Virus record (IMG/VR): IMGVR_UViG_3300037246_000136
Span: 1-43,542 of that record
Length of the DNA stretch: 43,542 bases
Reading direction: 5' to 3' (one strand)
DNA from: a virus
In this document: positions 1 through 7,416 of the stretch, in pieces
Layout: the number at the start of each line of letters is the position of its first letter
Position numbering within the stretch: the first letter of the stretch is position 1
Translations under genes and position numbers: made by a program
The notes under the pieces: model-generated
What the model was told of the DNA's origin: nothing
The model's input: only the letters and a program-made list of their open reading frames with translations
Databases searched by the model: none

Positions 1-192
1 AAGCAGCAAAAGATACTGCTGGCTAAGCATGGCACTGTTCGCCCTGCTAACTTCGTGGCCTCTCTCCTCCAGGAGAAGCGACTGCGAGACAAAATGCAGC
101 AGAAGGCCTGGAAACAGACTCGTGTCTGGAAACGTCGTTGGCTGGAGAACGAGGGGGAACTGGTAGAAGGTAACAAGTACTACCGCTACGAA
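1..192. repeat. Left copy of window-end direct repeat
   Basis: These 192 bases reappear at 43351-43542. I see only one difference, three adjacent bases at 69-71 (CCA here, GGC there), which changes a Gln codon to Ala. Both copies are open in the same frame. The copy here lacks the gene's start and the other lacks its end, which fits a circular map cut within a gene better than a natural terminal repeat. A true terminal redundancy is still possible. Confidence 0.9.
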
Positions 193-243
193 GACCTGCC
201 TGTCTACGCTCAGGGTGAAGCTGATAGGAGGCACAATGCCTGA
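1..243 (+). CDS. Small basic hypothetical protein, 3' part of a gene split by the window ends
   Basis: Open in frame from base 1 to TGA at 241-243. The missing start is present at the other end of the window (ATG at 43339, four codons before the repeat begins), so the joined gene would encode about 84 residues. The protein is rich in Lys, Arg, Gln and Trp in its middle (KQTRVWKRRW) and has no motif I recognise. Its stop overlaps the next start by eight bases. A basic, helical, possibly nucleic-acid-binding early protein is a guess only. Confidence 0.75.
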   Translation, partial: KQQKILLAKHGTVRPANFVASLLQEKRLRDKMQQKAWKQTRVWKRRWLENEGELVEGNKYYRYEDLPVYAQGEADRRHNA

Positions 244-415
244 TCGTGATGGCAATTCTAGCTCATGCCCCTTGGGTAATGGGTACTCGGAGGAACCCGT
301 CAAGGAGTTCTTACGCCAACAGGCAGAACGCGAAGAGCGTGATGCTAACCCTGGCCTTATTCGCAGGGCTTTCTCAATGTGGTGTGAGTACGTGGGGAAT
401 CTCTTCGCTGGTTAA
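236..415 (+). CDS. Small hypothetical protein (59 aa)
   Basis: ATG at 236 follows an AGGAGG-like site at about 226-231 and overlaps the end of the previous gene (ATGCCTGA). The product has a charged middle (RQQAEREERDA) and a hydrophobic aromatic C-terminus (MWCEYVGNLFAG). It is not recognised. It is the last gene before a 258-base gap, so it probably closes the early transcription unit that begins at 41685 across the window ends. Confidence 0.65.
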   Translation: MPDRDGNSSSCPLGNGYSEEPVKEFLRQQAEREERDANPGLIRRAFSMWCEYVGNLFAG

Positions 416-673
416 TATACACCTTCGGTGCCTAGCACTGGAGGTCTTTACTAAGGATACTTATTCTAAGTGTTCTTACAAAGGCCTTTGTTTACTCTTT
501 CAGAGTGTCTGTTTTTAAACAGATTTTGTTTAGTAAAAACAACTACAAAGCAACTACACTCTCCTCGCTCGCTTCGCTCACTCGTCTCTTTCTTATCCTT
601 CTATAAGTATAGACTCTTTTTTTAGGGTGTTTGTGACAAAGATTGTGTAATTAACTGAAATAAGGTGATATTT
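416..673 (+). promoter_or_regulatory. Gene-free AT-rich gap, probable early/middle junction
   Basis: No convincing gene is visible here. The gap holds a small CACC-TTC-GGTG hairpin (about 421-431), a hairpin followed by T-rich sequence (508-530), a C/T-rich stretch near 560-590, and CTATA-AG-TATAG near 603-614 followed by a run of seven T. The position, between the short early genes and the middle genes, suits a terminator plus a new promoter. No clean -35/-10 pair can be assigned by eye. Confidence 0.45.
508..530 (+). terminator. Candidate weak intrinsic terminator
   Basis: TCTGTT (508-513) pairs with AACAGA (518-523) across a four-base loop, followed at once by TTTTGTT. The stem is AT-rich and short, so termination may be partial. 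It lies 93 bases after the last early gene. Confidence 0.35.
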
Positions 674-925
674 ATGGAGATTATACTGGAGGAACCGTTA
701 CCGAACACTCTTGATCGGTGCGAGATGGTGCTAGGGAGAGTCTATGCCCGACGGGACAAACCCGAGCATCCGTACATTCGTTCCCAAAACCCACAGAGTC
801 GAGGACACAAGGGTCTGGTGCGCCTCAAGAGTGGGAACTTCTACGAAGACAACATCCAAAGTCAGCGGGGTGTTCGATACATCCTGGTCAAGTGTCGTAT
901 CGTCGTTACGTGTGAGACCTCGTGA
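674..925 (+). CDS. Hypothetical protein (83 aa), first middle gene
   Basis: ATG at 674 is seven bases after AAGGTG; an in-frame GTG at 665 overlaps that site and is less likely. The product is basic in the middle (RRDKPEHPYIR, QSRGHKGLVRLKSG) and ends with a beta-like stretch (VRYILVKCRIVVTC). I do not recognise a family. GTGA overlap with the next gene indicates coupled translation. Confidence 0.6.
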   Translation: MEIILEEPLPNTLDRCEMVLGRVYARRDKPEHPYIRSQNPQSRGHKGLVRLKSGNFYEDNIQSQRGVRYILVKCRIVVTCETS

Positions 926-1203
926 AGACAGTAAACCAATTCGACGAAGGGGGTAACTTTATCCTCTGGTCTGACGACATAGGGGAGGGGTACTCTAGGC
1001 AGGGAGCCATCTCCAAACGAATCATACAGGGACTGCTCTGGCATGTCCTGGATGATGGGAAGAGTCTCGATACCTTCCCGCAGCAGTACGTCACTCGGAA
1101 AGTGTGGGGAGAGATCCTTGCACAGTTCCGTGAGACACAACACCGTGAGGACTGTCACTTCGAAGTCCTCGATATCCAACTCAAGGAGCAACCCAATGGG
1201 TAA
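922..1203 (+). CDS. Hypothetical protein (93 aa)
   Basis: GTG at 922 overlaps the preceding stop (GTGA), a coupling used repeatedly in this arm. The product is mildly acidic with Trp-containing segments and ends in ...QLKEQPNG. Its 3' end holds the AAGGAG ribosome site of the next gene (1183-1188). There is no recognised domain. The start rests on the overlap, since no strong independent ribosome site precedes it. Confidence 0.6.
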   Translation: MKTVNQFDEGGNFILWSDDIGEGYSRQGAISKRIIQGLLWHVLDDGKSLDTFPQQYVTRKVWGEILAQFRETQHREDCHFEVLDIQLKEQPNG

Positions 1204-1387
1204 AGCCACCCATATCAAGAAATACAACAATTTAGTCCGTCAATGTGTCACAAAACACACCATGCATTATGGAGTAGACTCCCCTGAGGCACTTTACGCT
1301 CAGAGCAGGATGTTCCGCATGATCCGTCGTGACTTCCCCTACAATGAACAGGTCTGGAGTATGTCCAATGCACAACCCACAGGCTAA
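1196..1387 (+). CDS. Small basic hypothetical protein (63 aa)
   Basis: ATG at 1196 lies seven bases after AAGGAG, a strong site that fixes the start. The protein is rich in Lys, Arg, His and Met (MGKATHIKKYNNLVRQC at the start). It overlaps the preceding gene by eight bases and the following one by twenty. No family is recognised; a small nucleic-acid-binding protein is conceivable. Confidence 0.65.
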   Translation: MGKATHIKKYNNLVRQCVTKHTMHYGVDSPEALYAQSRMFRMIRRDFPYNEQVWSMSNAQPTG

Positions 1388-2288
1388 AGTAGCCTATATG
1401 ATGGCAGTAGAGTCCCTCACGAGGCACCTGGATGCTGGTGACGGACAGAGAGAAATATCTCGATTCGCTGTCACAGATAAAGGCAACGGAGGCAACGCGC
1501 ATTACCACTCCGGCCCTTGCCACTCTGCACTGAACCGTCACGACAATGTGGCAGCGTTTGTTACATCACCCAACGTGACATCCTGGAGCGACGACGACTT
1601 GTGGACTGGTGCTCGGCACAACGAAGTGCCTATCTGGGAGTTCAAGACGTTCTACAAAGAGGCGTGTCACTGGTGGGAGTGGCTCCTGCACGAGTCACCT
1701 TGGCGTGATGTGTACCTCACGAAGCCCAGCCCGGAGGAAGCTGGTGTGGTGGGTGTACATATCGACGTGAATGTCCCCTCAAACCTGGCCATGTTCGCAA
1801 CGATAGCCACGAGGCATCCCCACGAGTACCCTGCACGAGTTCGTGCTTGGAGCAGGGGGGTTGCTATGGGTGGTGACCCAGCTGTACTGAGCCTCCTTGT
1901 GGAGGGCGTGGACGTACGTGGTGAAGAGGGCGATTTGCTAGTGTCCTGCGACCACGACGGAGGTGGCATCCATGATATGTACTCTCACCGGATGATCGAC
2001 AAGAACGGCATCCGGCAGTTCGTGAAGTGGAGGCTGAAATCGGCTCACATGAACGATCCGTTGACAGTTAACGGACGGTACGGTGGTATCCACTGCTTGT
2101 TCAGCAAGGAAGGGGACAATCCCTTCAGGGACAAGCTGGCCGACATAAAGAAAGACAAGTTCACCACGGTGAATAGGTTCGACTGGGCAGATGGTATGAG
2201 GACTACCAAGCGCAGGGTATTATCCTTCGATGCAGCTGTCGAGGGTCTTTCAACTCTAAGTAAGGAGATTCGTAGTGAATACGGCTAA
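1368..2288 (+). CDS. Uncharacterised 306-aa protein upstream of the amidoligase island
   Basis: I chose ATG 1368, about nine bases after GGAG and inside the previous gene. The protein reads MHNPQAKVAYMM at its start, has a Trp-rich middle (HWWEWLLHESPW) and a basic C-terminal third. His/Asp-rich patches (GVHIDVNVPSN; SCDHDGGGIHDMYSH) could bind metal, but I cannot match them to an enzyme family. The following class I amidotransferase starts inside its last codons, so it is translated together with the island and may supply or receive its product. The role is unknown. Confidence 0.8.
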   Translation: MHNPQAKVAYMMAVESLTRHLDAGDGQREISRFAVTDKGNGGNAHYHSGPCHSALNRHDNVAAFVTSPNVTSWSDDDLWTGARHNEVPIWEFKTFYKEACHWWEWLLHESPWRDVYLTKPSPEEAGVVGVHIDVNVPSNLAMFATIATRHPHEYPARVRAWSRGVAMGGDPAVLSLLVEGVDVRGEEGDLLVSCDHDGGGIHDMYSHRMIDKNGIRQFVKWRLKSAHMNDPLTVNGRYGGIHCLFSKEGDNPFRDKLADIKKDKFTTVNRFDWADGMRTTKRRVLSFDAAVEGLSTLSKEIRSEYG

Positions 2289-2940
2289 AGTTTGGATCGT
2301 AGAAGGCAACCAGCAGTACATCAACATGTTCCAGCACCAGGGATGGGAGGTAGTCTCCTCCATTGAGGAAGCTGATCTCGTACAGTTCACCGGGGGATCG
2401 GATGTTTCCCCCGACATGTACGGTGAGAAAGCACACCCTTACACCAGTGCTAACCCGCTGCGGGACGAGCGAGAGGCTCGGATCTTCCGCATTGCTACTC
2501 ACCTGAAGAAGCCGATGGCTGGTATCTGTCGAGGTGGGCAGTTCCTGAACGTCATGTGTGGTGGTTGGTTGTACCAGCATGTCAACAACCACGCCATACA
2601 CGGCACCCACACGGCGATTAACGTGGAAACCAACTGTATCCTGCCTGTCACCTCGACACACCATCAGATGATGCGTGCGGGGCTTGACGCCAGGATCTTG
2701 GGCATCGCTAGTGAGTCCACTCAGTGCGAGAACATGGAAGGCGGCTCGCTTAACTACCACGATCAGGAAGACGGCACGGATGTCGAGGTCCTGTTCTACC
2801 CGAAAGAGAAAGTGTTGTGCTTTCAACCACACCCTGAGTACATGGAACTCGTGGCCCCGTGCCAGAAGTGGTACTTTAAACTGATCAAAGACAAGCTCGG
2901 AGTAAGCGCGGATGCGGAAGACGAAGAAGGACAAGGTTGA
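2275..2940 (+). CDS. Class I glutamine amidotransferase / peptidase C26-like protein (221 aa)
   Basis: GTG at 2275 is seven bases after TAAGGAG. Class I amidotransferase-like hydrolases free ammonia from glutamine, or cleave gamma-glutamyl bonds in the C26 branch. The nucleophile elbow is GICRGGQ with Cys85, and the usual His-Glu pair lies in FQPHPEY (His186, Glu188). An oxyanion-region TGGSDV motif is near residue 39. The length fits a free-standing domain. It opens a run containing a class II amidotransferase, two amidoligases and an ATP-grasp ligase, so either ammonia supply or trimming of gamma-glutamyl products is plausible. The sequence does not decide between them. Confidence 0.88.
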   Translation: MNTAKVWIVEGNQQYINMFQHQGWEVVSSIEEADLVQFTGGSDVSPDMYGEKAHPYTSANPLRDEREARIFRIATHLKKPMAGICRGGQFLNVMCGGWLYQHVNNHAIHGTHTAINVETNCILPVTSTHHQMMRAGLDARILGIASESTQCENMEGGSLNYHDQEDGTDVEVLFYPKEKVLCFQPHPEYMELVAPCQKWYFKLIKDKLGVSADAEDEEGQG

Positions 2941-3193
2941 GCAGGGAACTGCGAAACTTGTGAAGTTTCACGACGGCAAGTTCGGTGTTCAGACCGACAA
3001 GGGGTACTGTAGTGCCTCTGCTGCCCGCAATGGAGTATACCGTCACGACTGGTCGTACTGGTCACGTGACACACAGATCGAGGAGTACTGTCATATGTCG
3101 CGTGAAGCTGCAGACAGGATCTTCATTGAGCTGACAACCACCCAAGCAGCACCAATTATCATTACGGAGAAAGAAGTATGTGTGGAAATGTAG
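2912..3193 (+). CDS. Small hypothetical protein (93 aa) within the amidoligase island
   Basis: ATG at 2912, about nine bases after GGAG, overlaps the preceding gene by 29 bases and the next by 16. The N-terminus is Lys-rich (MRKTKKDKVEQGTAK), the centre is Tyr/Trp-rich (YRHDWSYWSRD) and the end is beta-like (APIIITEKEV). It has no catalytic motif. Its tight position between two amidotransferases makes it a candidate accessory subunit or substrate of the island, which is inference only. Confidence 0.7.
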   Translation: MRKTKKDKVEQGTAKLVKFHDGKFGVQTDKGYCSASAARNGVYRHDWSYWSRDTQIEEYCHMSREAADRIFIELTTTQAAPIIITEKEVCVEM

Positions 3194-4611
3194 GAATGGC
3201 AGGTGATATCGACAAGGAGGACAGGAGCATGTTTCGGCAGATGCTGATCGTGGATGCCATCCGTGGTCACCATAGTACCGGGGTAGCGTCTGCTACCACG
3301 AAGAAGGGGGAGATCCTGGTGTTCAAGAAGGCCTTGAACCCGATCGACTTCATGCAGCTGCGAGGGTTCGATCAGGTAGTGGACTGGTCGTCACAGGTCC
3401 TGATGGGCCACAACCGCTACGCCACGGTAGGCAAGATCAATCATGCTGGGGCTCACCCGTTTGAGCACAACGGCATGGTGGGAGCACACAACGGCACACT
3501 GGAACGGTGGTTTGCGTTACCCCGGTCAGCTGACTTCGATGTGGACTCCGAGTGTCTGCTCTGGAACATATCAGAGTTCGGCTTCGAGGAGACGATGAAG
3601 AAGGTGTACGGTGCGTATGCCCTCGTCGTATATGATGACAATGCTCACGAGCTGCATCTCCTGCGGAACAAGGAGCGTCCGCTGTACTTCGGCTACAAGG
3701 ATGATCGCAGTGTTATGTACTGGGCGTCCGAGCCGTGGATGATACGCAACATGGCCGCTCGCTGTGGTATCAAGCTGTGTAAGAACATCCAGCAACCGAA
3801 GGAGCACCAGCTGCTCACCTGGAAGTTGCCGAATGTGAAGAACGGTAAGATGCCTGAGCCTATCTACAAGAAGTTGGAGGCCCCTGCAGCAAAACAGATC
3901 ATCGCCCCAGTCACGTACAACCAAGGCCGTCCATACACCACGGCTCCCGCGCGTCAAGGCGGACAGACTGGGGCTTCCTCCCCCCGTAGAGTGTACGCCG
4001 CCGGGAATAACCTTATCCCAGGGGTTAGCGTTGGCGATAATATTGCCTTTTGTCCTGTACAAATCTCGAAAGCCGCGTCGTCCCAAGTTCAGTACATTGA
4101 AGGGATAATGACTAAAGATCCCTGGTCTGAGGTCCGGGTATACAGTGCAGCGCCTGCACTGATGAAGACGCTGGTCGAGGGTGAACGTGTAGTGATAGGT
4201 AACATCACTGCGATAGCACCAGGTCTGGTGGCAAAGGATGATCCGTACATCATTATGAGTTCGGCGTTCTTGAAGCAGACCTCGGAGTCTTCCAACATCG
4301 TTGGGGACGTGGAGTTCAAGACTCTGGAGACTGCCCTCAATGTAGTACTGACCAAGAAACAGACTGCTGAAGCTGAGACTGTGGCGTACATTGAGAAGGC
4401 CCGCAAGGAAGCACATGATGCGGACAATCGTGTCGTCATGGAGATATTCTATCCCGGTCCCGGTGGCAAGATGATTACATCAGCACGATGGAATGATCTT
4501 ACCAAGCATGGCTGTGGCTACTGCACAGCTGCAATCAACGACGCAGAAGATGTGAAGTGGGTAGGTGACTCTCCCGTATGCAGCGACTGCGAAGACCACA
4601 ATATCCATTAG
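3178..4611 (+). CDS. Class II (Ntn) glutamine amidotransferase with C-terminal zinc ribbon (477 aa)
   Basis: The sequence starts MCGNVG, so Cys2 becomes the N-terminal nucleophile after Met removal, as in the PurF/GlmS type. Other class II signatures are RGHHSTG (29-35), GHNRYATVG (77-85) and GAHNG (102-106). The domain ends near residue 210. The remaining 260 residues have no synthase domain that I recognise and finish with CGYC (446-449) and CSDC (468-471), a probable zinc ribbon. The protein should release ammonia from glutamine for a partner ligase. Class II amidotransferases are known beside amidoligases in phiEco32-like phages. The start is fixed by Cys2 and a GGAG site. Confidence 0.9.
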   Translation: MCGNVGMAGDIDKEDRSMFRQMLIVDAIRGHHSTGVASATTKKGEILVFKKALNPIDFMQLRGFDQVVDWSSQVLMGHNRYATVGKINHAGAHPFEHNGMVGAHNGTLERWFALPRSADFDVDSECLLWNISEFGFEETMKKVYGAYALVVYDDNAHELHLLRNKERPLYFGYKDDRSVMYWASEPWMIRNMAARCGIKLCKNIQQPKEHQLLTWKLPNVKNGKMPEPIYKKLEAPAAKQIIAPVTYNQGRPYTTAPARQGGQTGASSPRRVYAAGNNLIPGVSVGDNIAFCPVQISKAASSQVQYIEGIMTKDPWSEVRVYSAAPALMKTLVEGERVVIGNITAIAPGLVAKDDPYIIMSSAFLKQTSESSNIVGDVEFKTLETALNVVLTKKQTAEAETVAYIEKARKEAHDADNRVVMEIFYPGPGGKMITSARWNDLTKHGCGYCTAAINDAEDVKWVGDSPVCSDCEDHNIH

Positions 4612-4623
4612 CGAGGTACTACT

Positions 4624-5451
4624 ATGACGATACTTATAGGGGCTGACCCTGAAGTGTTCGCAAAGAAGAAAGGGGTGTACGTCTCAGCCCACAACATGGT
4701 TCCCGGCACGAAGGAGAACCCCCACCCCGTTGACAACGGAGCAGTGCAGGTAGACGGCATGGCTCTCGAGTTCAACATCCACCCCGCTGGTTCACGGCAG
4801 GAGTTCGTCCACAACATGGGCTCCGTGATGAAGCAGCTCAAGGCCATGTGCCCCGGGTACAGGTTAGTTGCTGACCCCGTGGCTGAGTTCGGCAAGGCTT
4901 ACATGGATGAACAGCCTGAGGAAGCGAAGGAGTTAGGGTGTGATCCCGACTACAATGCTTGGCGTATGGGCCGCGAGAACCCCCGACCGGATGGCGATGC
5001 TGACTTCCGGACAGGTGCAGGTCACATCCACATCGGGTTGTGGTCTCCCGACATCGTGGTTAAGAACCATTATCACATCGCGATAGAGCTGGTGAAGCAG
5101 CTGGACTTCTATCTGGGCCTGCCTTCCCTCGTGTACGACAAGGATACCCGACGACGCGAGCTGTACGGTGCAGCAGGGGCGTATCGCATCAAGCCCTATG
5201 GTGTTGAGTACCGTGTGCTCAGCAACAAGTGGGTGAGCAGTGTGAGGCTCCAGCGGTGGGTGTATGATAACACTCTGGATGCTATTGCTAACCTGAAGAT
5301 GGGTAACAACCTGGCCGAGCGGTACGGCAGTGTACAACAGATGATCAATCGGTCAGACACTCGTGCAGCCGCCCGTGTGGTCAAGCAGTACAAGATCAAG
5401 CCTGCACCCTTACCATTAGTGAAGAAGAGGAGAGCGAAACGTGTGGGATAA
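4624..5451 (+). CDS. COOH-NH2 amidoligase, phiEco32 type (275 aa)
   Basis: This matches the phage COOH.NH2 ligase family, which has a glutamine-synthetase-like fold and joins a carboxylate to an amine using ATP. Visible motifs are GADPEVF (6-12), ALEFNIHPA (47-55, Glu and Asn for metal/ATP), GAGHIHIGLW (131-140, the paired-His strand) and EYRVLS (195-200). The Lys/Arg-rich tail (VKKRRAKRVG) could contact nucleic acid or a partner. It sits 12 bases after the class II amidotransferase and overlaps the next gene by 11 bases. The substrate is unknown. Confidence 0.88.
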   Translation: MTILIGADPEVFAKKKGVYVSAHNMVPGTKENPHPVDNGAVQVDGMALEFNIHPAGSRQEFVHNMGSVMKQLKAMCPGYRLVADPVAEFGKAYMDEQPEEAKELGCDPDYNAWRMGRENPRPDGDADFRTGAGHIHIGLWSPDIVVKNHYHIAIELVKQLDFYLGLPSLVYDKDTRRRELYGAAGAYRIKPYGVEYRVLSNKWVSSVRLQRWVYDNTLDAIANLKMGNNLAERYGSVQQMINRSDTRAAARVVKQYKIKPAPLPLVKKRRAKRVG

Positions 5452-6031
5452 CTATGATGACGCCCGTATGCGGTGCAGTGGCACTGTGGTACGGCACAAG
5501 GGCATGCCTATGTACATCGTGGACCTGACCCAGAACCTGGCTGTGCACGCTACCAACCTGTTGACGCAGCTGACCGTAGTGGAGCCTCTCAACAGTGAGA
5601 ACTGGAACTGGAAGCCGGTGCCTCTGGGATACGTCAACACTGGACCCCAGGCGGTGTACGTGTTTCGTCGTCCGATCCGCAAATGGAAGCAGGGCCTCCA
5701 CCGCGACAACATGGGTGTAGGTAACCGGGCAGACCTGGCCCCAATCCGTCTCCGTCATGCTGATATCCTCCGCAGCCGGGAACTGGGTCGGTGTATACAG
5801 AGGGACTACCCGTCCTTCGAGGATGCATCGAAGGCCGTGATGGAAGGGGACGCGAGGGGTAAGGTAGCATCTCGCTCGTTCCACCCCGAGTTCAGCCTGG
5901 AGCGCAACGAGTTAGGCCTGTTGTGGTTGGCATACCGGGGTACCCGTGTGGGTTGGTATGAAAAAGGACATCTTCGTCTCGGCGAGGGGATGCAACACTT
6001 GATTCAATTGTATGAGGAGGTAGTAGCATGA
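5441..6031 (+). CDS. Uncharacterised island protein (196 aa)
   Basis: GTG at 5441 follows an AAGAGGAGAG site, within the end of the first amidoligase gene. The product starts MWDNYDDARMRC, has a beta-like first half and a helical second half, and contains ERNELGLLWLAYRG and RLGEGMQHLIQLYEE. I see no catalytic motif. It is flanked on both sides by amidoligases with start/stop overlaps, so it very likely acts with them, possibly as a substrate-recognition or carrier protein. Confidence 0.8.
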   Translation: MWDNYDDARMRCSGTVVRHKGMPMYIVDLTQNLAVHATNLLTQLTVVEPLNSENWNWKPVPLGYVNTGPQAVYVFRRPIRKWKQGLHRDNMGVGNRADLAPIRLRHADILRSRELGRCIQRDYPSFEDASKAVMEGDARGKVASRSFHPEFSLERNELGLLWLAYRGTRVGWYEKGHLRLGEGMQHLIQLYEEVVA

Positions 6032-7416
6032 GGATGATAGAGATGTTAAACGTCGAGCCCAAGGTGGGCGAGATCGGCATCGAGGTGGAGCTAGAGGGAG
6101 AGGGACTTCCCAAGCGACACACTGCATCGTGGCGTGTGGAAGGGGACGGTAGCTTGCGTGGCGAATCCATCGAGATGGTACTGAAGACCCCGGTCAAGCG
6201 TATCAGTATGCAGGCAAAGTTACGAGAGTTCGAGAAGGCCATCAAGGGAGCGAGGATAGAAGACTCCGGTCGAGCGGGCATCCATATCCACATCAACATC
6301 CAAGAGCTTACATCCCGTGAGCTGGCACAATTCATGTGCTTGTACCTTGTCTTTGAGAACACACTCGTAGAATGGTGTGGCCAGGGCCGGGTAGGGAACC
6401 TATTCTGCCTGCGGTGCGAAGATGCACCGGGCTTGCTCGATCAGTTACAACTCGCGTTCAAGTCGGAGGACTGGCAGCACCTGAATACCGACGAGCTTCG
6501 GTATGCCTCGATGAATGCGAAGGCCGTGTGTACATACGGCAGCCTTGAGTTCCGTGCAATGCGGAGCACCCGGGACATACGTCTCATCAGTCAGTGGGCT
6601 AAGATGTTGTTAGCCATCAAGGACAAGGCTGTTAAGTTCAACAGCCCGATGGAGATCGTCGAAGGGTTGTCTCTCCGAGGTGTCGAAGCGTTCTACGACG
6701 ACGTGGTCGGGGGTTTCCCGGGCCTGAAGTTCCGCAACACTGATCTCATGACCGGTGTTCGGAATGCCCAGCAGCTAGCCTATGCCCGTCAGGACTGGGG
6801 CAAGTTGGTAGTAAAGACGTATGATTACGACGGCCTCGACGTAATCCAGGACGAAGAGGCAGCTGCACCCAAGGCGTTCAGGCAAATGGACTTCGGCATC
6901 CCTAAGATGATGAAGCCAGAGAAGAGGGGTCCTCTACGTAATCACCCGATCCCTCCCGATCTGCTGGATGAACGGGATGATGAGGAACCCGTACAGGGAG
7001 ATGTGTTAGTTGACCCAGACATGGCCCCAGCTGCTGTGGAGATGCCTATGGCAGGACAGGCGGTGCGTCATCAGGACAGGGGTGAGGGCTTACCTGCGGG
7101 AGACCGGGGTAGAGACCGGGGTAAGCAGCGTGTCTTGAGGAACGGAGGTATGTACTACCGCATCAGGACTCGAGGTCAGTATCATTGGCTGACAGTCATG
7201 GACATAGATCACTTGGCACGACGTATGGTACTGGATACACTGAGTGCTGCGGGGATTGAACGTCTCAATTCCTTCTTCTCCAACCACTGGATGGATATCA
7301 TACTGGGTAAGCACACAAACGCTCGTCTGCCTATGGCTCTCTTGCAAGCTGTGAGAGAGATAGAGATCGCAGAGATGGACGAACAACTAGACGAAGACGA
7401 GGAGGACATGGAATGA
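6028..7416 (+). CDS. Second amidoligase (amidoligase_2-like) with long C-terminal extension (462 aa)
   Basis: ATG 6028 overlaps the previous stop (ATGA) with AGGAGG eight bases upstream. The catalytic region shows GIEVELEGEGL (17-27), a GDGSLRG turn (39-45), AGIHIHINIQ (83-92) and GSLEFRAMRST (171-181), the conserved pattern of glutamine-synthetase-fold amidoligases. After about residue 290 comes a Pro/Arg/Asp-rich linker with repeated GRDRG, then a folded-looking segment (GMYYRIRTRGQYHWLTV) and a very acidic end (DEQLDEDEEDME). The extension is unusual for a plain amidoligase and may bind the substrate. ATGA overlap couples it to the ATP-grasp gene. Confidence 0.87.
   Translation: MRMIEMLNVEPKVGEIGIEVELEGEGLPKRHTASWRVEGDGSLRGESIEMVLKTPVKRISMQAKLREFEKAIKGARIEDSGRAGIHIHINIQELTSRELAQFMCLYLVFENTLVEWCGQGRVGNLFCLRCEDAPGLLDQLQLAFKSEDWQHLNTDELRYASMNAKAVCTYGSLEFRAMRSTRDIRLISQWAKMLLAIKDKAVKFNSPMEIVEGLSLRGVEAFYDDVVGGFPGLKFRNTDLMTGVRNAQQLAYARQDWGKLVVKTYDYDGLDVIQDEEAAAPKAFRQMDFGIPKMMKPEKRGPLRNHPIPPDLLDERDDEEPVQGDVLVDPDMAPAAVEMPMAGQAVRHQDRGEGLPAGDRGRDRGKQRVLRNGGMYYRIRTRGQYHWLTVMDIDHLARRMVLDTLSAAGIERLNSFFSNHWMDIILGKHTNARLPMALLQAVREIEIAEMDEQLDEDEEDME

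Noticed and set aside
560-590. Gene or promoter in the CGCTCGCTTCGCTCACTCG stretch
   Set aside because: It is a common low-complexity intergenic pattern, not a defined promoter, and encodes nothing convincing.
2203-2934. Long minus-strand open frame opposite the class I amidotransferase (and a similar one at 3571-4416)
   Set aside because: They mirror well-supported plus-strand enzymes with catalytic motifs. Antisense frames of this kind arise from codon bias.
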